Source: Siphonodentalium dalli
Taxonomy: Eukaryota; Mollusca; Scaphopoda; Gadilida; Siphonodentaliidae
Direction: 5' to 3'
DNA length: 64,000 nt
NCBI GenBank assembly: GCA_032622095.1
Contig: CP136061.1
Span: 65,477,127-65,541,126 of the forward strand
Part shown: positions 48,801 to 59,192 of the stretch, piece after piece
Numbering within the stretch: the stretch's first letter is position 1
Layout: each line of letters begins with the position of its first letter
Notes under the pieces: model-generated
Seen by the model: the letters and a program-made list of their open reading frames with translations, nothing else
Databases searched by the model: none
Told to the model about the DNA's origin: nothing
Translations under genes and position numbers: made by a program

Positions 48801-49339
48801 TGTCCGGTTCGAGTGTTGATTAGCCTATTTCTAAATTTGACTATTTAAATATTGTTGCCATCGTTACGTGTTTCAGGTATCACGCGGAGTATAAGACAGG
48901 GTTCGGGTCTCTTGCTGGCGAGTTCTGGCTTGGACTGGAAAATCTTCACGAGATGACCAAACTAACAAACTACACACTCCGGATCGACGTCACGGACTTT
49001 CACGACAAGCTTTATTACGCTGTCTACGACGGGTTCTACATAGACACGGAATCACACGAGTACGCTCTTCGAATCGGTCGTATGCTTATATCCACAGAGG
49101 ACAAGGACGGGTTGAAGGAACTCAACAAGGTCGGATTCAGCACACGTGACCGCGACAACGATAAATGGAAACATGGGCATTGTGCGCGTCATTATAAAAC
49201 CGGGTGGTGGTCGACCAACTGTGGATCAGATCTCAACAGACGTTACATGAGATGGTCCAATTTAGTCGTCAAAACCTCCATGATGCGGATAAAGCCAACA
49301 CAAGACATCAAAGACAATGATTTGTTACCAGTAATGTAG
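42679..49339 (+). CDS. Secreted coiled-coil fibrinogen-related-domain protein (whole coding span, four exons)
   Basis: Four exons give about 437 residues. A signal peptide (residues 1-22, hydrophobic core AVVISCLVFVVLFVSI) is followed by a polar region, a CSTC pair (C106, C109) that could form interchain disulfides, a coiled coil (about 117-162, NNVIKQILVENDVLRTQV) and a C-terminal fibrinogen-related domain. The domain shows the DCQDTYNNG start, WTLIQRRYDES, GEFWLGLENLH, DRDNDKW (the usual calcium site) and four paired cysteines. The last part is short: after CGSDLN it goes almost directly to MRIKP. Such proteins are extracellular, oligomeric, and in molluscs include lectins of innate immunity; that role here is inference. 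No immunoglobulin domain is seen, so it is not a classical FREP. Confidence 0.9.
43920..44303 (+). CDS. Fibrinogen-domain gene, exon 2 (coiled coil)
   Basis: Acceptor caactttcaag|GT, donor CGAG|GTATGC at 44304, phases matching exon 1. It encodes GNEWLRERKDAQREANR, the VPCSTCMVP cysteine pair and the coiled coil. Antisense ORFs here are shadows. Confidence 0.88.
44304..45280. other. Intron of the fibrinogen-domain gene, no other feature
   Basis: AT-rich with a (TA)n stretch near 44738. No additional exon recognised, although a small one cannot be excluded. Confidence 0.4.
45290..46340. repeat. Tandem array of CCAAGATGG / GGCGGCCATG units
   Basis: Five or six diverged units of about 150-230 bp (starting near 45310, 45480, 45645, 45740, 45985 and 46143). 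Each has an AAATCCAAGATGGC word, a GTGACGATCGGATGAGRGATGT word and an ATGTGGCCTGT word. The array runs right up to exon 3. Confidence 0.75.
46369..46636 (+). CDS. Fibrinogen-domain gene, exon 3 (start of the domain)
   Basis: Frame is fixed by DCQDTYNNGRRRPGVYTLQ, FCDDGWTLIQRRYDESED and FYR, a clear fibrinogen-domain N-terminal half. Donor TATAG|GTACGT at 46637, phase 2. The acceptor is uncertain: AG at 46338, 46368 or 46377 would all keep frame, and none has a strong pyrimidine tract; 46368 is used here. The sequence before 46360 belongs to the tandem array, so the exon edge may have been reshaped by it. Confidence 0.8.
46689..47447. repeat. 44-bp minisatellite, 17 copies
   Basis: Consensus parts TTTGTGTAGTTTCCACTTAA, TAGGTGAGGGG(G/C/A)TATT and CACCTGGG. 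The AGGTGA...TCACCT part is dyadic. The first four copies alternate AGGTG/ATGTG, a two-unit higher-order pattern; later copies alternate G and C before TATTC. It starts about 50 bases after the exon 3 donor. Confidence 0.95.
47448..48091. other. Intron sequence, no feature seen
   Basis: Part of the last intron of the fibrinogen-domain gene. AT-rich, nothing recognised. Confidence 0.4.
48092..48378. mobile_element. Foldback element, ATATCCACACTTTT arms
   Basis: GGATATCCACACTTTTCAGT and ACGGAAAAAGTGTGGATATT form one arm pair; CTGTTTATTATATACTT and AAGTATATAATAAACAG form a second, so it is two linked hairpins. Contains GATATCACTCACTAGTGGGATATCAC. Confidence 0.7.
48460..48819 (-). pseudogene. 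3' end of a non-LTR retrotransposon reverse-transcriptase ORF
   Basis: Read on the minus strand: DNQVVHSLIKFRTRNHKLP, then CTRCNSEICDEYHIHLRC, the CxxC-N-DExH-C zinc-binding tail typical of LINE polymerases. The frame continues past one TAA (at 48586) as FYKRPNVLKLATLFRTH before a final stop. Only the C-terminal 120 codons remain, so it is a dead 5'-truncated copy. It sits in the last intron of the fibrinogen-domain gene, antisense to it. Confidence 0.75.
48877..49339 (+). CDS. Fibrinogen-domain gene, exon 4 (C-terminal half of the domain)
   Basis: Acceptor tacgtgtttcag|G, stop TAG 49337-49339. It encodes GEFWLGLENLHEMTKLTNYT, STRDRDNDKWKHGHCARHYK, GWWSTNCGSDLN and TSMMRIKPTQD. Calcium-site DRDND and both late cysteines are present. 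Between CGSDLN and MRIKP only about 16 residues remain, compared with roughly 30 in typical family members. Confidence 0.92.
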
Positions 49340-51355
49340 CGTGATTGCGAGTAAACCTCACTTACTGTAAAGAGACACTATATCATGCACTAGTTTATTT
49401 CAGGATGATAAGTTCTTTCTGACTGTTCTGTTATATTTCGATGCCTCGTGTAGATTAGTCTGGTATTAACCATGTCAAGCCACCCGTATACGTGTAACTT
49501 GCAACCTGTGTTGACATTTCCAACGTGACCAATTCGCCTTATACAAGTGCCCGGTCATTCCGTTTATATGCTATCTGCTCAACGTGTAGTATATACGCCA
49601 CTTGTATATAGCAAAGAAGAATTAATCCAAGCTTCTAATAACGAAATGAGCCATCAACTCATGTTATACTGTTCAAACGAAGGGCATATCCATAGTAGTA
49701 ACGCACGTTACATAGTAACGCACGTTACAAGTTACCAACATGTGTGGCTAGACCTTTCTATTTTTTTTCTCAATATTTACTATCCATGTTGTTCAATGGA
49801 TATAGAGCCACAAGACAAGGAATGAGCACTTTGGTTAGGGGTTAGGGGACTCCTCAATCATGTCAAGCTCATCAGTTAGAACATTCCCATAAAAACAAAC
49901 ATTAGAAACTTTATACTGTTTTGTTTTGTAAAATTAAAATATGTGGTTCTTTCGGCAGCGTATAGAACCGCCACTTCCTGGTTATACTTATTGCACAAAA
50001 TTCTTTCACAAAAAGGGAGGAGTATAGTTATTTGATATCTGGATTTGGGGACCTGGTAACTTACTGCAATTGGAAATATAACATTGTGTTACTATTTTAA
50101 AGGTGATATGTTTTTTAAAGCTAGATATATTCATAATGTTCAGGCCTCATATTGTCGTCACATATCAAAGAGAGTTTCATGACAATTTTTTTAATTTTTG
50201 TTTTGTTTTCGGCGCAACTGATGATGTCCATCAGAGAGAAGCATCTTTAGATTTGCCCGCCGAAGAGGGTGCATGGTATACTACGGCAAGAATTTGGGTC
50301 GGAAAGATTGGTGCTATATAGGTATACGGAGACCCCAAACACAGTCTATGTTTAAACCTATAACTGTACTGAAAGACAGTGGACGTATAATTTTAATTGT
50401 AACGCATTACATTTAGCTCAGTGGATTGACAAACAACTCGTGAGTGGTCGGATTAAAGCATGAAACTTGATACATCATTATGTTCTTTGAACGGGGGGGG
50501 GGGTGCTCAGATTACCAGATACTGGTGATGAATAAATCTGGTTTACATGGCAACGGTATATCGAAAATTGGAGGAAACGGGATATACTTGTTTGAATATA
50601 ATGGCACATGCAATACATTACTTCTCATTTGAAGTAATGGTAATCAGGTAAAAAAAAACATGCTGAAGTATAATGCATTACTTTGCAAGCAAAGGATCCA
50701 ACCCTGGTATAAGAACACAGATATGCAGCGTGCCATGGTGTCTATTGAATCTCTATCCATCAATGTCGTCTGTTGTATTGCATTTTCTTCTAATCTCAAA
50801 TAGTTCTCTTCTTATATAGTAGATATCAAATCGATTGATCTCAAACATCACTATAATTATGTGAACACACATGCATCCATAACATAATTATATGTACATC
50901 GTGTGATATATAGTGTCATCTTAATATATCTGAGTTGTCTCTGCTCCCTTCCGGGTGTTGGGGTGGTTGTTTGTCGTCTGTGTGCATGGACGTGCCGTGC
51001 ATGGCGACATGGGGTCTGGTCTCTGCCCCCCAACTTTGGTCAATAGTTGGACAATTTCATGCATGTTACAACATAAGTTCGAAATTTCAAATTGAAAACA
51101 GGTTGGAATGGTTTTAATAATTTGATTTTCCAACCATGCAGCATCGTTGTTTTTCGACCAGAAGCCGAACATAACTTCGTAAGTTGACGTCTTTCCTGTG
51201 AAAAAAAGTGTTCGCAAAAATGTTTTAATTTCATTTGGACCACCTTATAGTAAATTGGCGCATACATTTCCGATTTTCCGTATATATTTTTTCGAGAAAG
51301 TTGTCTCTGTTCATTGCGTTCTGCATGTGAGTTTGGTATACGGTATATATACATA
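49340..51355. other. 3' UTR and intergenic DNA
   Basis: AATAAA at 50531-50536 is a possible but distant polyadenylation signal. 49698-49730 holds GTAACGCACGTTAC twice. 50220-50320 has coding-like composition (REASLDLPAEEGAWY) with no family assignment. Poly-G near 50495. Confidence 0.35.
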
Positions 51356-52080
51356 CTAGCAGGTGGACCCGACTTCGTCCGGGCTGTTTCCCCTCTGCTT
51401 TTCGGCGATTTGACCTTGAATTGTCCATTTTGAAGGTCAAGGTCAGGTGGGGTCACGATTTGACCCGTCCAAAACACTGCCCGGACAAAAGTACCCGTCG
51501 AAATCCATCCGGTTTTACCCGATTTGACCTTGAATTGATCATTTTGAAGGTCAAGGTAAGGTCGGGGTCACGATTTTACCCGTCCAAAACACCCAGTGGA
51601 CAAAAGTAACCCTATGTATCAAATTTCGTGGAAATCCTATCAAAATTCGCAATTTGACCTTGAATTGACCCGATTTCAAGGTCACGTCGCACGGGCAAAT
51701 GAATAGGCATATGAGACTCCCCATACGAAAGTATCCATAGACACTAATTTTCATCGAAATTCCGTGATATTCGGGCATTTGACCTTGAAATGACCCGATT
51801 TCAAGGTCAATGTCACGTCGCACGGGCAAATTAATAGGCCTATGCCACTCCCCGGCCGAAAGTACTCCACATACCAAGTTTCATCGAAATCCCGTGATAT
51901 TCGGGCGTTTGACCTTGAAATGACCCGATGTCAAGGTCACGTTCGCACGGGCAAATTAATAGGCATATGCCACTTCCCGGCCGAAAGTACCCCACATACC
52001 AAGTTTCATCGAAATCGGCTCGGCCGTTTTCGAGTCCATCGCGAACACACACACACAGATCTTCCAAAATATATAATAGA
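51356..52080 (+). mobile_element. Non-autonomous repeat rich in AAGGTCA half-sites
   Basis: Head CTAGCAGGTGGACCCGACTT with hairpin CCCGACTTCGTCCGGG; several modules with TTGACCTTGAATTGWYC and TTTTGAAGGTCAAGGTCAGG; tail CGCGAACACACACACAC and AATATATAATAGACTAG. It directly abuts the next repeat, which starts CTAGCCGATGAGCCCGACG. An RTE/SINE or Helitron-like origin is possible; not resolved. Confidence 0.75.
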
Positions 52081-52450
52081 CTAGCCGATGAGCCCGACGT
52101 TGTCCGGGCTATTCAAAAACCAAATTTCAAGTCGATAGCTCTACCCGTTTCCGAGATCTGGTCTGCGCATGCGCGAAGCTGGTGTCGCACGGGCACGGCG
52201 ACCCGATAACATTGCATTGAATTTAAAACAAACGCTTCCCGTCGGGAAATCTGTCTGCATAATATTTCGAGTCTGCCGTACCCGTCGTAATGTCGTGAAA
52301 TCTCTCTGCATAATAGATAACATTGCATTGAATCTGTTGTTGGCATTCAGGGCTTCGGGTCGTTGTTGTTGGCATCATTTACGGCTTGGGGGATATTTTC
52401 TCGCCAACAATGTCGTTGGCGTTCACGGTTTGGGGCAGTGTGTATAGCTG
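52081..52450 (+). repeat. CTAGCCGATGAGCCCGACG repeat, single rearranged unit
   Basis: Same head as the 55854-58190 array, with one NRF1-type TGCGCATGCGCG (52164-52175), then two copies of GATAACATTGCATTGAAT (about 52204, 52316). Confidence 0.65.
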
Positions 52451-52909
52451 CGTGAGTTAGCAGGAAACGAGGGGTGTAAGTTTAGAGCTTGTTTATATGA
52501 ATGTTTCGGAAATAGACTAAGATTTTCAGCCGTAACAAAAATGTATACAACAGAAAATGTAAATTCTATATTTTGCGAGGTATTAGCAAGTTTTGGCTCA
52601 ACGGGTTTAGCAGTTTGAAGTGAATATGGATATAAAAATATACATATACAGATATTAAACAAATGTAGAGTTACTCCTCTTGGATCGCGAGCGAATATCA
52701 ATTAACCCCGAAGTGCCGATTGCGGTGAATTTGATGATTGGGAAGGGAGAGACGGTGCTCTGAGGTTCTCCAAAACACGACTACGGCGGTGTCGGTGGGA
52801 TTTTACACTTACATACGAAATTTGATCTCAATCTGTACACGCGTTTTGGATTCTATGAAGTACCCACACACATATATATATACGAAGTCTCAAAATATAT
52901 AGTATAGAC

Positions 52910-53485
52910 TAGCAGGTGGACCCGACTTCTTCCGGGCTGTTTCCCCTCTGCTTTTCGGCGAATTGCGCGATTTGACCTTGAATTGTCCATTTTGAAGGTC
53001 AAGGTCAGGTGGGGTAACGATTTGACCCGTCCAAAACACTGCCCGGACAAAAGTACCCGTCGAAATCCATCCGGTTTTACCCGATTTGACCTCGAATTGA
53101 TCATTTTGAAGGTCAAGGTCAGGTCGGGGTCACGTATCAAATTTCGTCGAAATCCCATCAAAATTCGCGATTTGACCTTGAATTGACCCGATGTCAAGGT
53201 CACGTCGCACGGGCAAACGAATAGGCTTACGACACTCCCCATACGAAAGTATCCACAGACACTAATTTTCATCGAAATCCCGTGATACTCGGGTATTCGA
53301 CCTTGAAATGACCCGATTTCAATGTCAAGGTCACGTCGCACGGGCAAATTAATAGGCCCATGCCACTCCCCGGCCGAAAGTACCCTCACATACCAAGTTT
53401 CATGGAAATCGGCTCTGCCGTTTTCGAGTCCATCGCGAACAGACAGACACACACACACAGACAGATTTCCCAAAATATATAATAG
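52910..53485 (+). mobile_element. Non-autonomous repeat rich in AAGGTCA half-sites, further copy
   Basis: Same head, module order and tail as 51356-52080, with an internal deletion of one module. Confidence 0.75.
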
Positions 53486-54580
53486 ACTAGCCGATGAGCC
53501 CGACGTTGTCCGGGCTATTCAAAAACCAAATTTCAAGTCGATAGCTCCACCCGTTTCCGAGATCTCGTCTGCGCATGCGCGAAGCGGGCGCCGCACGGGC
53601 TCGCCAATACGACAACGACGACCGCCTGGTCAAACTACACACACGTACCAAGTTTCGTCCCGATCGGTCGAGAACCCCCTTCCCTTCCTATGAACGACAG
53701 CACAACACGCATTTTTTGTTTTTCATGAATTAATTCATGGTACCCGTCCCTCAAAGACTGACCCGATGAAAAAATCCCCTGTTCCTAGGACATATATGAC
53801 ACAACAACCCATTCTGCCTTTTTAATCGAGATAATTGCATTCCGCGTTTCGTTTTGCATCCGTATTTTACGCATGGGTAGCCGTTTAGCAGCTTCGATTG
53901 TAATAAAGAGCATTAATCCTTAACACCTCCGAATATGGTCAATATAAAGATCGTTGATGCCTTAACCACCGAAGTGGCGTTTGCGGTGATTTTGAAGATT
54001 GGGAGTGGAGAATCGGTGCTCAGAGCTTGTCCAAAATGCGACGTCGACGATCCCCGTGGATTTTTACACTTATACGAAATTTGGTCTCGATCGGTCAACC
54101 CGTTTTCGATTCTATAAAGGACATACAGACAGACAGAGGTCTTCAAAATATATATGAGACTAGCCGATGAGCCCGACATTAAAATTCCCCTGTTCCTAGG
54201 ACATATATGACACAACAACCCATTCTGCCTTTTTAATCGAGATAATTGCATTCCGCGTTTCGTTTTGCATCCGTATTTTACGCATGGGTAGCCGTTTAGC
54301 AGCTTCGATTGTAATAAAGAGCGTTGATCCTTAACACCTCGAATATGGTCAATATAAAGATCGTTGATGCCTTAACCTCCGAAGTGGCGTTTGCGGTGAT
54401 TTTGATGATTGGGGTGGAGAATGGGTGCTCTGGGCTTCTCCAAAATGCGACGTCGACGATTCCCGTGGAATTTTACCTTTTGATAGGAAGTTTGGTCTCG
54501 ATCGGTCAACCAGTTTTCGATTCTATAAAGGACATACAGACAGACAGAGGTCTTCAAAAATATATATGAGATATAGTGTG
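53486..54580 (+). repeat. CTAGCCGATGAGCCCGAC repeats and a 240-bp duplicated segment
   Basis: 53486-53700 is a short unit with one NRF1-type site (53570-53581). The segment from CCCCTGTTCCTAGGACATAT to AATATGGTCAATATAAAGAT is present twice (about 53777 and 54187), each ending in a CAGACAGACAGAGGTCTTC tail. Confidence 0.7.
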
Positions 54581-54658
54581 AAAAATTGATCACGGTACTA
54601 TATATATATACAAGAAAACCATAGTCAGAAATGGTAACGCCACCAAGATCATATTATT

Positions 54659-55040
54659 GCTGAATAGGTCACTCTCACCGGTTTTCTGTGATAAAGTTAC
54701 ACAGGTTCCTAATTTTGTGATAAAGTTACCCAGGTTGGTGAGAATTGTGATAAAGTTACCCAGGTTAAGCAAATATCACAATATCAACTCGATTTAAAAG
54801 TGACAGAGGGAAATATTGTTCAGTTTTGGCAAGTAATAGCCCTTATCAAGCATACATTAAGACATATTAGTACTGTAGTTCGTCATTTTGATCACATTAT
54901 CAATAATGTGTTGCTAAACATGAACTATTATTAACCTGGGTAACTTTATCACATTCTTCTCCAACCTGGGTAACTTTATCACAATTTCAGGAACCTGGGT
55001 AACTTTATCACAGAAAACCGGTGAGAGTGACCAATTCAGC
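54659..55040. mobile_element. Foldback element with three 20-bp iterons in each arm
   Basis: Arms start GCTGAATAGGTCACTCTCAC and end with the matching complement. GTGATAAAGTTACCCAGGTT (one copy ACACAGG) lies at 54688, 54717 and 54747, and inverted at 54933, 54963 and 54992, spaced 29-30 bp in both arms. Iterons inside long TIRs usually are transposase-binding sites; that reading is inference. No ORF. Confidence 0.85.
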
Positions 55041-55145
55041 CCTATGCTTAGCCATAAATAGAAATTATAATATAATCTAGCTTTCAAATTCCATGTGGGA
55101 AATTTGGATACTTCCATATACCACGTTTTCCCGTTTCTCGTGTTA

Positions 55146-55853
55146 TACATATAATTGTCCATTTTGAAGGTCAAGGTCAAGTGGGGTCACGATTTGACCA
55201 GTCCAAAAGCTGCCCGGACAAAAGTACCCGACAAACGTGGCCGTCGAAATCCATCCGGTTTTACCCGATTTGACCTTGAATTTATCATTTTGAAGGTCAA
55301 GGTCAGGTCGGGGTTACGATTTGACCCGTCCAAAACACTCAGTGGACAAAGTTAACCCCACGTATAAAATTTCGTCGAAATCCCATCAAAATTGGCGATT
55401 TGACATTGAATTGACCCGATTTCAAGGTCAAGATCACGTCGCACGGGCAAATGAATATGCTTATGAGACTCCCCATACGAAAATACCCCCACATACCAAG
55501 TTTCATCGAAATCCCGTGATATTCGGGCGTTTGACCTTGAAATGACCCGATTGCAAGGTCGAGGTCATGTCATACGGGCAAATTAATCGGTTTATGCCAC
55601 TCCCCGGCCGAAGGTAACCCCACATACCCAGTTTCATCGAAATCCCGTGATATTCGGGCGTTTGACCTTGAAATTACCCGATTGCAAGGTCAATGTCACA
55701 TCGCACGGGCAAATTAATAGGCCTATACCAGTTCCCGGCCGAAAATACCCCCACATACCAAGTTTCATCGAAATCGGGTCGGCCGTTTTTGAGTTCATCG
55801 CGATCACACACACAGACACACCCACACACAGATCTTCCAAAAATATATAATAG
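55146..55853 (+). mobile_element. Non-autonomous repeat rich in AAGGTCA half-sites, 5'-truncated copy
   Basis: Begins inside the first module (TGTCCATTTTGAAGGTCAAG), lacks the head, and ends with the CACACACAGATCTTCC tail directly before the array at 55854. Confidence 0.75.
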
Positions 55854-58190
55854 ACTAGCCGATGAGCCCGACGTTGTCCGGGCTATTCAAAAACCAAATT
55901 TCAAGTCGATAGCTCCACCGTTTCCGAGATCTGGTCTGCGCATGTGCGAAGCTGGCGTCGCACGGGCTCGGCGACCCGATAAAATTCGTATCCGGGGCAA
56001 GATACATTCACATAGCAAATTTCAAGTCGATAGCTCCACCGTTTCCGAGATCTGGTCTGCGCATGCGCGAAGCTGGCGTCGCACGGGCTCGGCGACCCGA
56101 TAAAATTCGTATCCGGGGCAAGATACATTCACATACCAAATTTCAAGTCGATAGCTTTACCCGTTTCCGAGATCTCGTCTGCGCATGCGCGAAGCTGGCG
56201 TCGCACGGACTCGTCAATACGACAACGACGACCGCCTGGTCAAACTACACACACGTACCAAGTTTCGTCCCGATCGGTCGAGAATCGTAGATTTGTATAA
56301 ATGACATACATACATACATACAGACATACAGACAGACAGACATACAGAGGTCTTCAAAATATATATGAGACTAGCCGATGAGCCCGACGTTGTCCGGGCT
56401 ATTCAAAAACCAAATTTCAAGTCGATGAGCCCAAACGTTGTCCGGACTATTCAAAAACCAAATTTCAAGTCGATAGCTCTACTCGTTTCCGATATCTGGT
56501 CTGCGCATGTGCGAAGCTGGCGTCGCACGGGCTCGGCGACCCGATAAAATTCGTATACGGGGCAAGATACATTCACATACCAAATTTAAAGTCGATAGCT
56601 CCACCCGTTTCCGAGATCTCGTCTGCGCATGCGCGAAGCTGGCGTCGCACGGGCTCGTCAATACGACAACGACGACCGCCTGGTCAAACTACACACACGT
56701 ACCAAGTTTCGTCCCGATCGGTCGAGAATCGTAGATTTGTATAAATGACATACATACATACATACAGACATACAGACAGACAGACAGACAGAGGTCTTCA
56801 AAATATATATGAGACTAGCCGATGAGCCCGACGTTGTCCGGGCTATTCAAAAACCAAATTTCAAGTCGATGAGCCCAAACGTTGTCCGGACTATTCAAAA
56901 ACCAAATTTCAAGTCGATAGCTCTACCCGTTTCCGATATCTGGTCTGCGCATGCGCGAAGCTGGCGTCGCACGGGCTCGGCGACCCGATAAAATTCGTAT
57001 ACGGGGCAAGATACATTCACATACCAAATTTAAAGTCGATAGCTCCACCCGTTTCCGAGATCTCGTCTGCGCATGCGCGAAGCGGGCGCCGCACGGGCTC
57101 GCCAATACGACAACGTCCACCGCCTGGTCAAACTACACACACGTACCAAGTTTGGTCCAGATCGGTCGAGAATCGTAGATGTGTATAAATGACAAACATA
57201 CAGACAAACATACAGACAAACAAACAGACAGAGGTCTTCAAAATATATATGAGACTAGCCGATGAGCCCGACGTTGTCCGGGCTACGTTGTCCGGGCTAT
57301 TCAAAAAGTCGATAGCTCTATCCGTTTCCGAGATCTGGTCTGCGCATGCGCGAAGCTGGCGTCACACGGGCTCGGCGAACCGATAACATTCGTATCCGGG
57401 GCAAGATACATTCACACACCAAATTTCAAGTCGATAGCTCCACCCGTTTCCGAGATCTCGTCTGCGCATGCGCAAAGTGGGCGCCACACGGGCTCGCCAA
57501 TACGACAACGTCCACCGCCTGGTCAAACTACACACACGTACCAAGTTTCGTCCCGATCGGTCGAGAATCGTAGATTTGTATCAATGACATACATACAGAC
57601 AGACAGACAGACATACAGACAGAGGTCTTCAAAATATATATGAGACTAGCCGATGAGCCCGACGTTGTCCGGGCTATTCAAAAACCAAATTTCAAGTCGA
57701 TAGCTCTACCCAGCCCGATAGCTCTACCAGTTTCCGAGATCTGGTCTGCGCATGCGCGAAGCTGGCGTCGCACGGGCTCGGCGACCCGATAAAATTCGTA
57801 TCCGGGGCAAGATACATTCACATACCAAATTTCAAGTCGATAGCTCCACCCGTTTCCGAGATCTCGTCTGCGCATGCGCGAATCTGGCGTCGCACGGGCT
57901 CGGCGACCCGATAAAATTCGTATCCGGGGCAAGATACATTCACATACCAAATTTCAAGTCGATAGCTCCACCCGTTTCCGAGATCTCGTCTGCGCATGCG
58001 CGAAGCGGGCGCCGCACGGGCTCGCCAATACGACAACGACCACCGCCTGGTCAAACTACACACACGCACCAAGTTTCGTCCCGATCGGTCGAGAATCGTA
58101 GATTTGTATTAATGACAAACATACAAACATACAGACAGACAGACAGACAGACAGACAGAGGTCTTCAAAATATATATGAGATAGTGGTGT
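55854..58190 (+). repeat. Five-unit tandem array with 122-bp sub-repeats and NRF1-type motifs
   Basis: Units start CTAGCCGATGAGCCCGACG at about 55855, 56371, 56815, 57256 and 57647 (mostly 440-515 bp) and end in (CAGA)n-GAGGTCTTCAAAATATATATGA. Each holds one to three 122-bp sub-repeats (TTTCAAGTCGATAGCTCCAC, CCGAGATCTSGTCTGCGCAT, GCGACCCGATAAAATTCGTA). The head contains a CCCGACGTTGTCCGGG hairpin. Reading frames such as REAGVARARRPDKIRIRGKI are by-products. Confidence 0.85.
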
Positions 58191-58256
58191 GCTAAATTTA
58201 CCACGCCACTATTCCTATATGGTATATTGCCTGAGCGTGTGGTTGGAGTGAACACA

Positions 58257-58654
58257 TTAAAGGTACTCAATCCGATTCGATGGTCCCCATATCATCAGAT
58301 TTCAACAACAACAATTTTTGTTTGAAATGCCGCTTCAGTTATCAGAATCGATTAATTGCCAAAAAATAATGCTAACCACAGTCAACTATAGTATCAAATT
58401 GCCCAGAACCTGCTATTTATCAACATTTTGCAATAAAATTTTGCCGGTTTGTCAAATATCTGACACCAAAAAAAACCCACTTGATTTTGGAGTTATCTAT
58501 CTTCATCCGATATTTGGTCTTCTCGTCGACTTTTACTGTGCCACTAAATATTCCAGGTGGTGAAAAATAATAGATTTTAAATCAAATATTTTTTACCCCC
58601 CGAAGCCCAATAAATAGTAATTGAGGGCTGCTTAATCGGATTGAGTACCTTTAA
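58257..58654. mobile_element. TTAA-flanked MITE, AGGTACTCAATCCG family, copy 3
   Basis: TTAA at 58257-58260 and 58651-58654; TIR AGGTACTCAATCCGAT / ATCGGATTGAGTACCT. Body resembles 40000-40488, including ACAACAACAA near the left end and TCGATTAATTGC. Confidence 0.8.
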
Positions 58655-58676
58655 AAGAGTTCAAAGAAGAGTTTGA

Positions 58677-59088
58677 TAAGCACCCCCGGAATGAACGATA
58701 AGCACCCCTATAGAATGAACGATAAGCACCCCTGGAATGAACGATAGGCACCCCTGGAATGAACGTTATGCACCCCTGGAATGAACGTTATGCACATGAC
58801 TAACGATAAGCACCCCTGGAATGAACGTTATGCACATGACTAACGATAAGCACCCCCTGGAATGAACGTTATGCACATGACTAACGATAAGCACCCCTGG
58901 AATGAACGTTATGCACATGACTAACGACAAGTACCCCTGGAATGAACGTTATGCACATGACTAACGATAAGCACCCCCTGGAATGAACGTTATGCACATG
59001 ACTAACGATAAGCACCCCCTGGAATGAACGTTATGCACATGACTAACGATAAGCACCCCTGGAATGAACGTTATGCACGTGACTAACT
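58677..59088. repeat. Minisatellite: 22-bp units followed by 40-bp units
   Basis: First about five units of ATAAGCACCCCTGGAATGAA+CG, then eight units of that 22-mer plus an 18-mer TTATGCACATGACTAACG. The 18-mer looks like a deleted form of the 22-mer. Confidence 0.95.
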
Positions 59089-59140
59089 AGAAAATTAACA
59101 AAATGATAAGGCTAGAAATCATTGCGACTTATTCCCTAAA

Positions 59141-59192
59141 ATGATGATGATGATGATGATGACGATGATGATGATGATGATGATGACGATGA
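59141..59192. repeat. (ATG)n microsatellite
   Basis: GATGAT run with a few GACGAT interruptions. Confidence 0.95.

Noticed and set aside
55693-58195. Repeated ORFs such as REAGVARARRPDKIRI
   Set aside because: They follow the 122-bp sub-repeat and change frame with it; no protein family.
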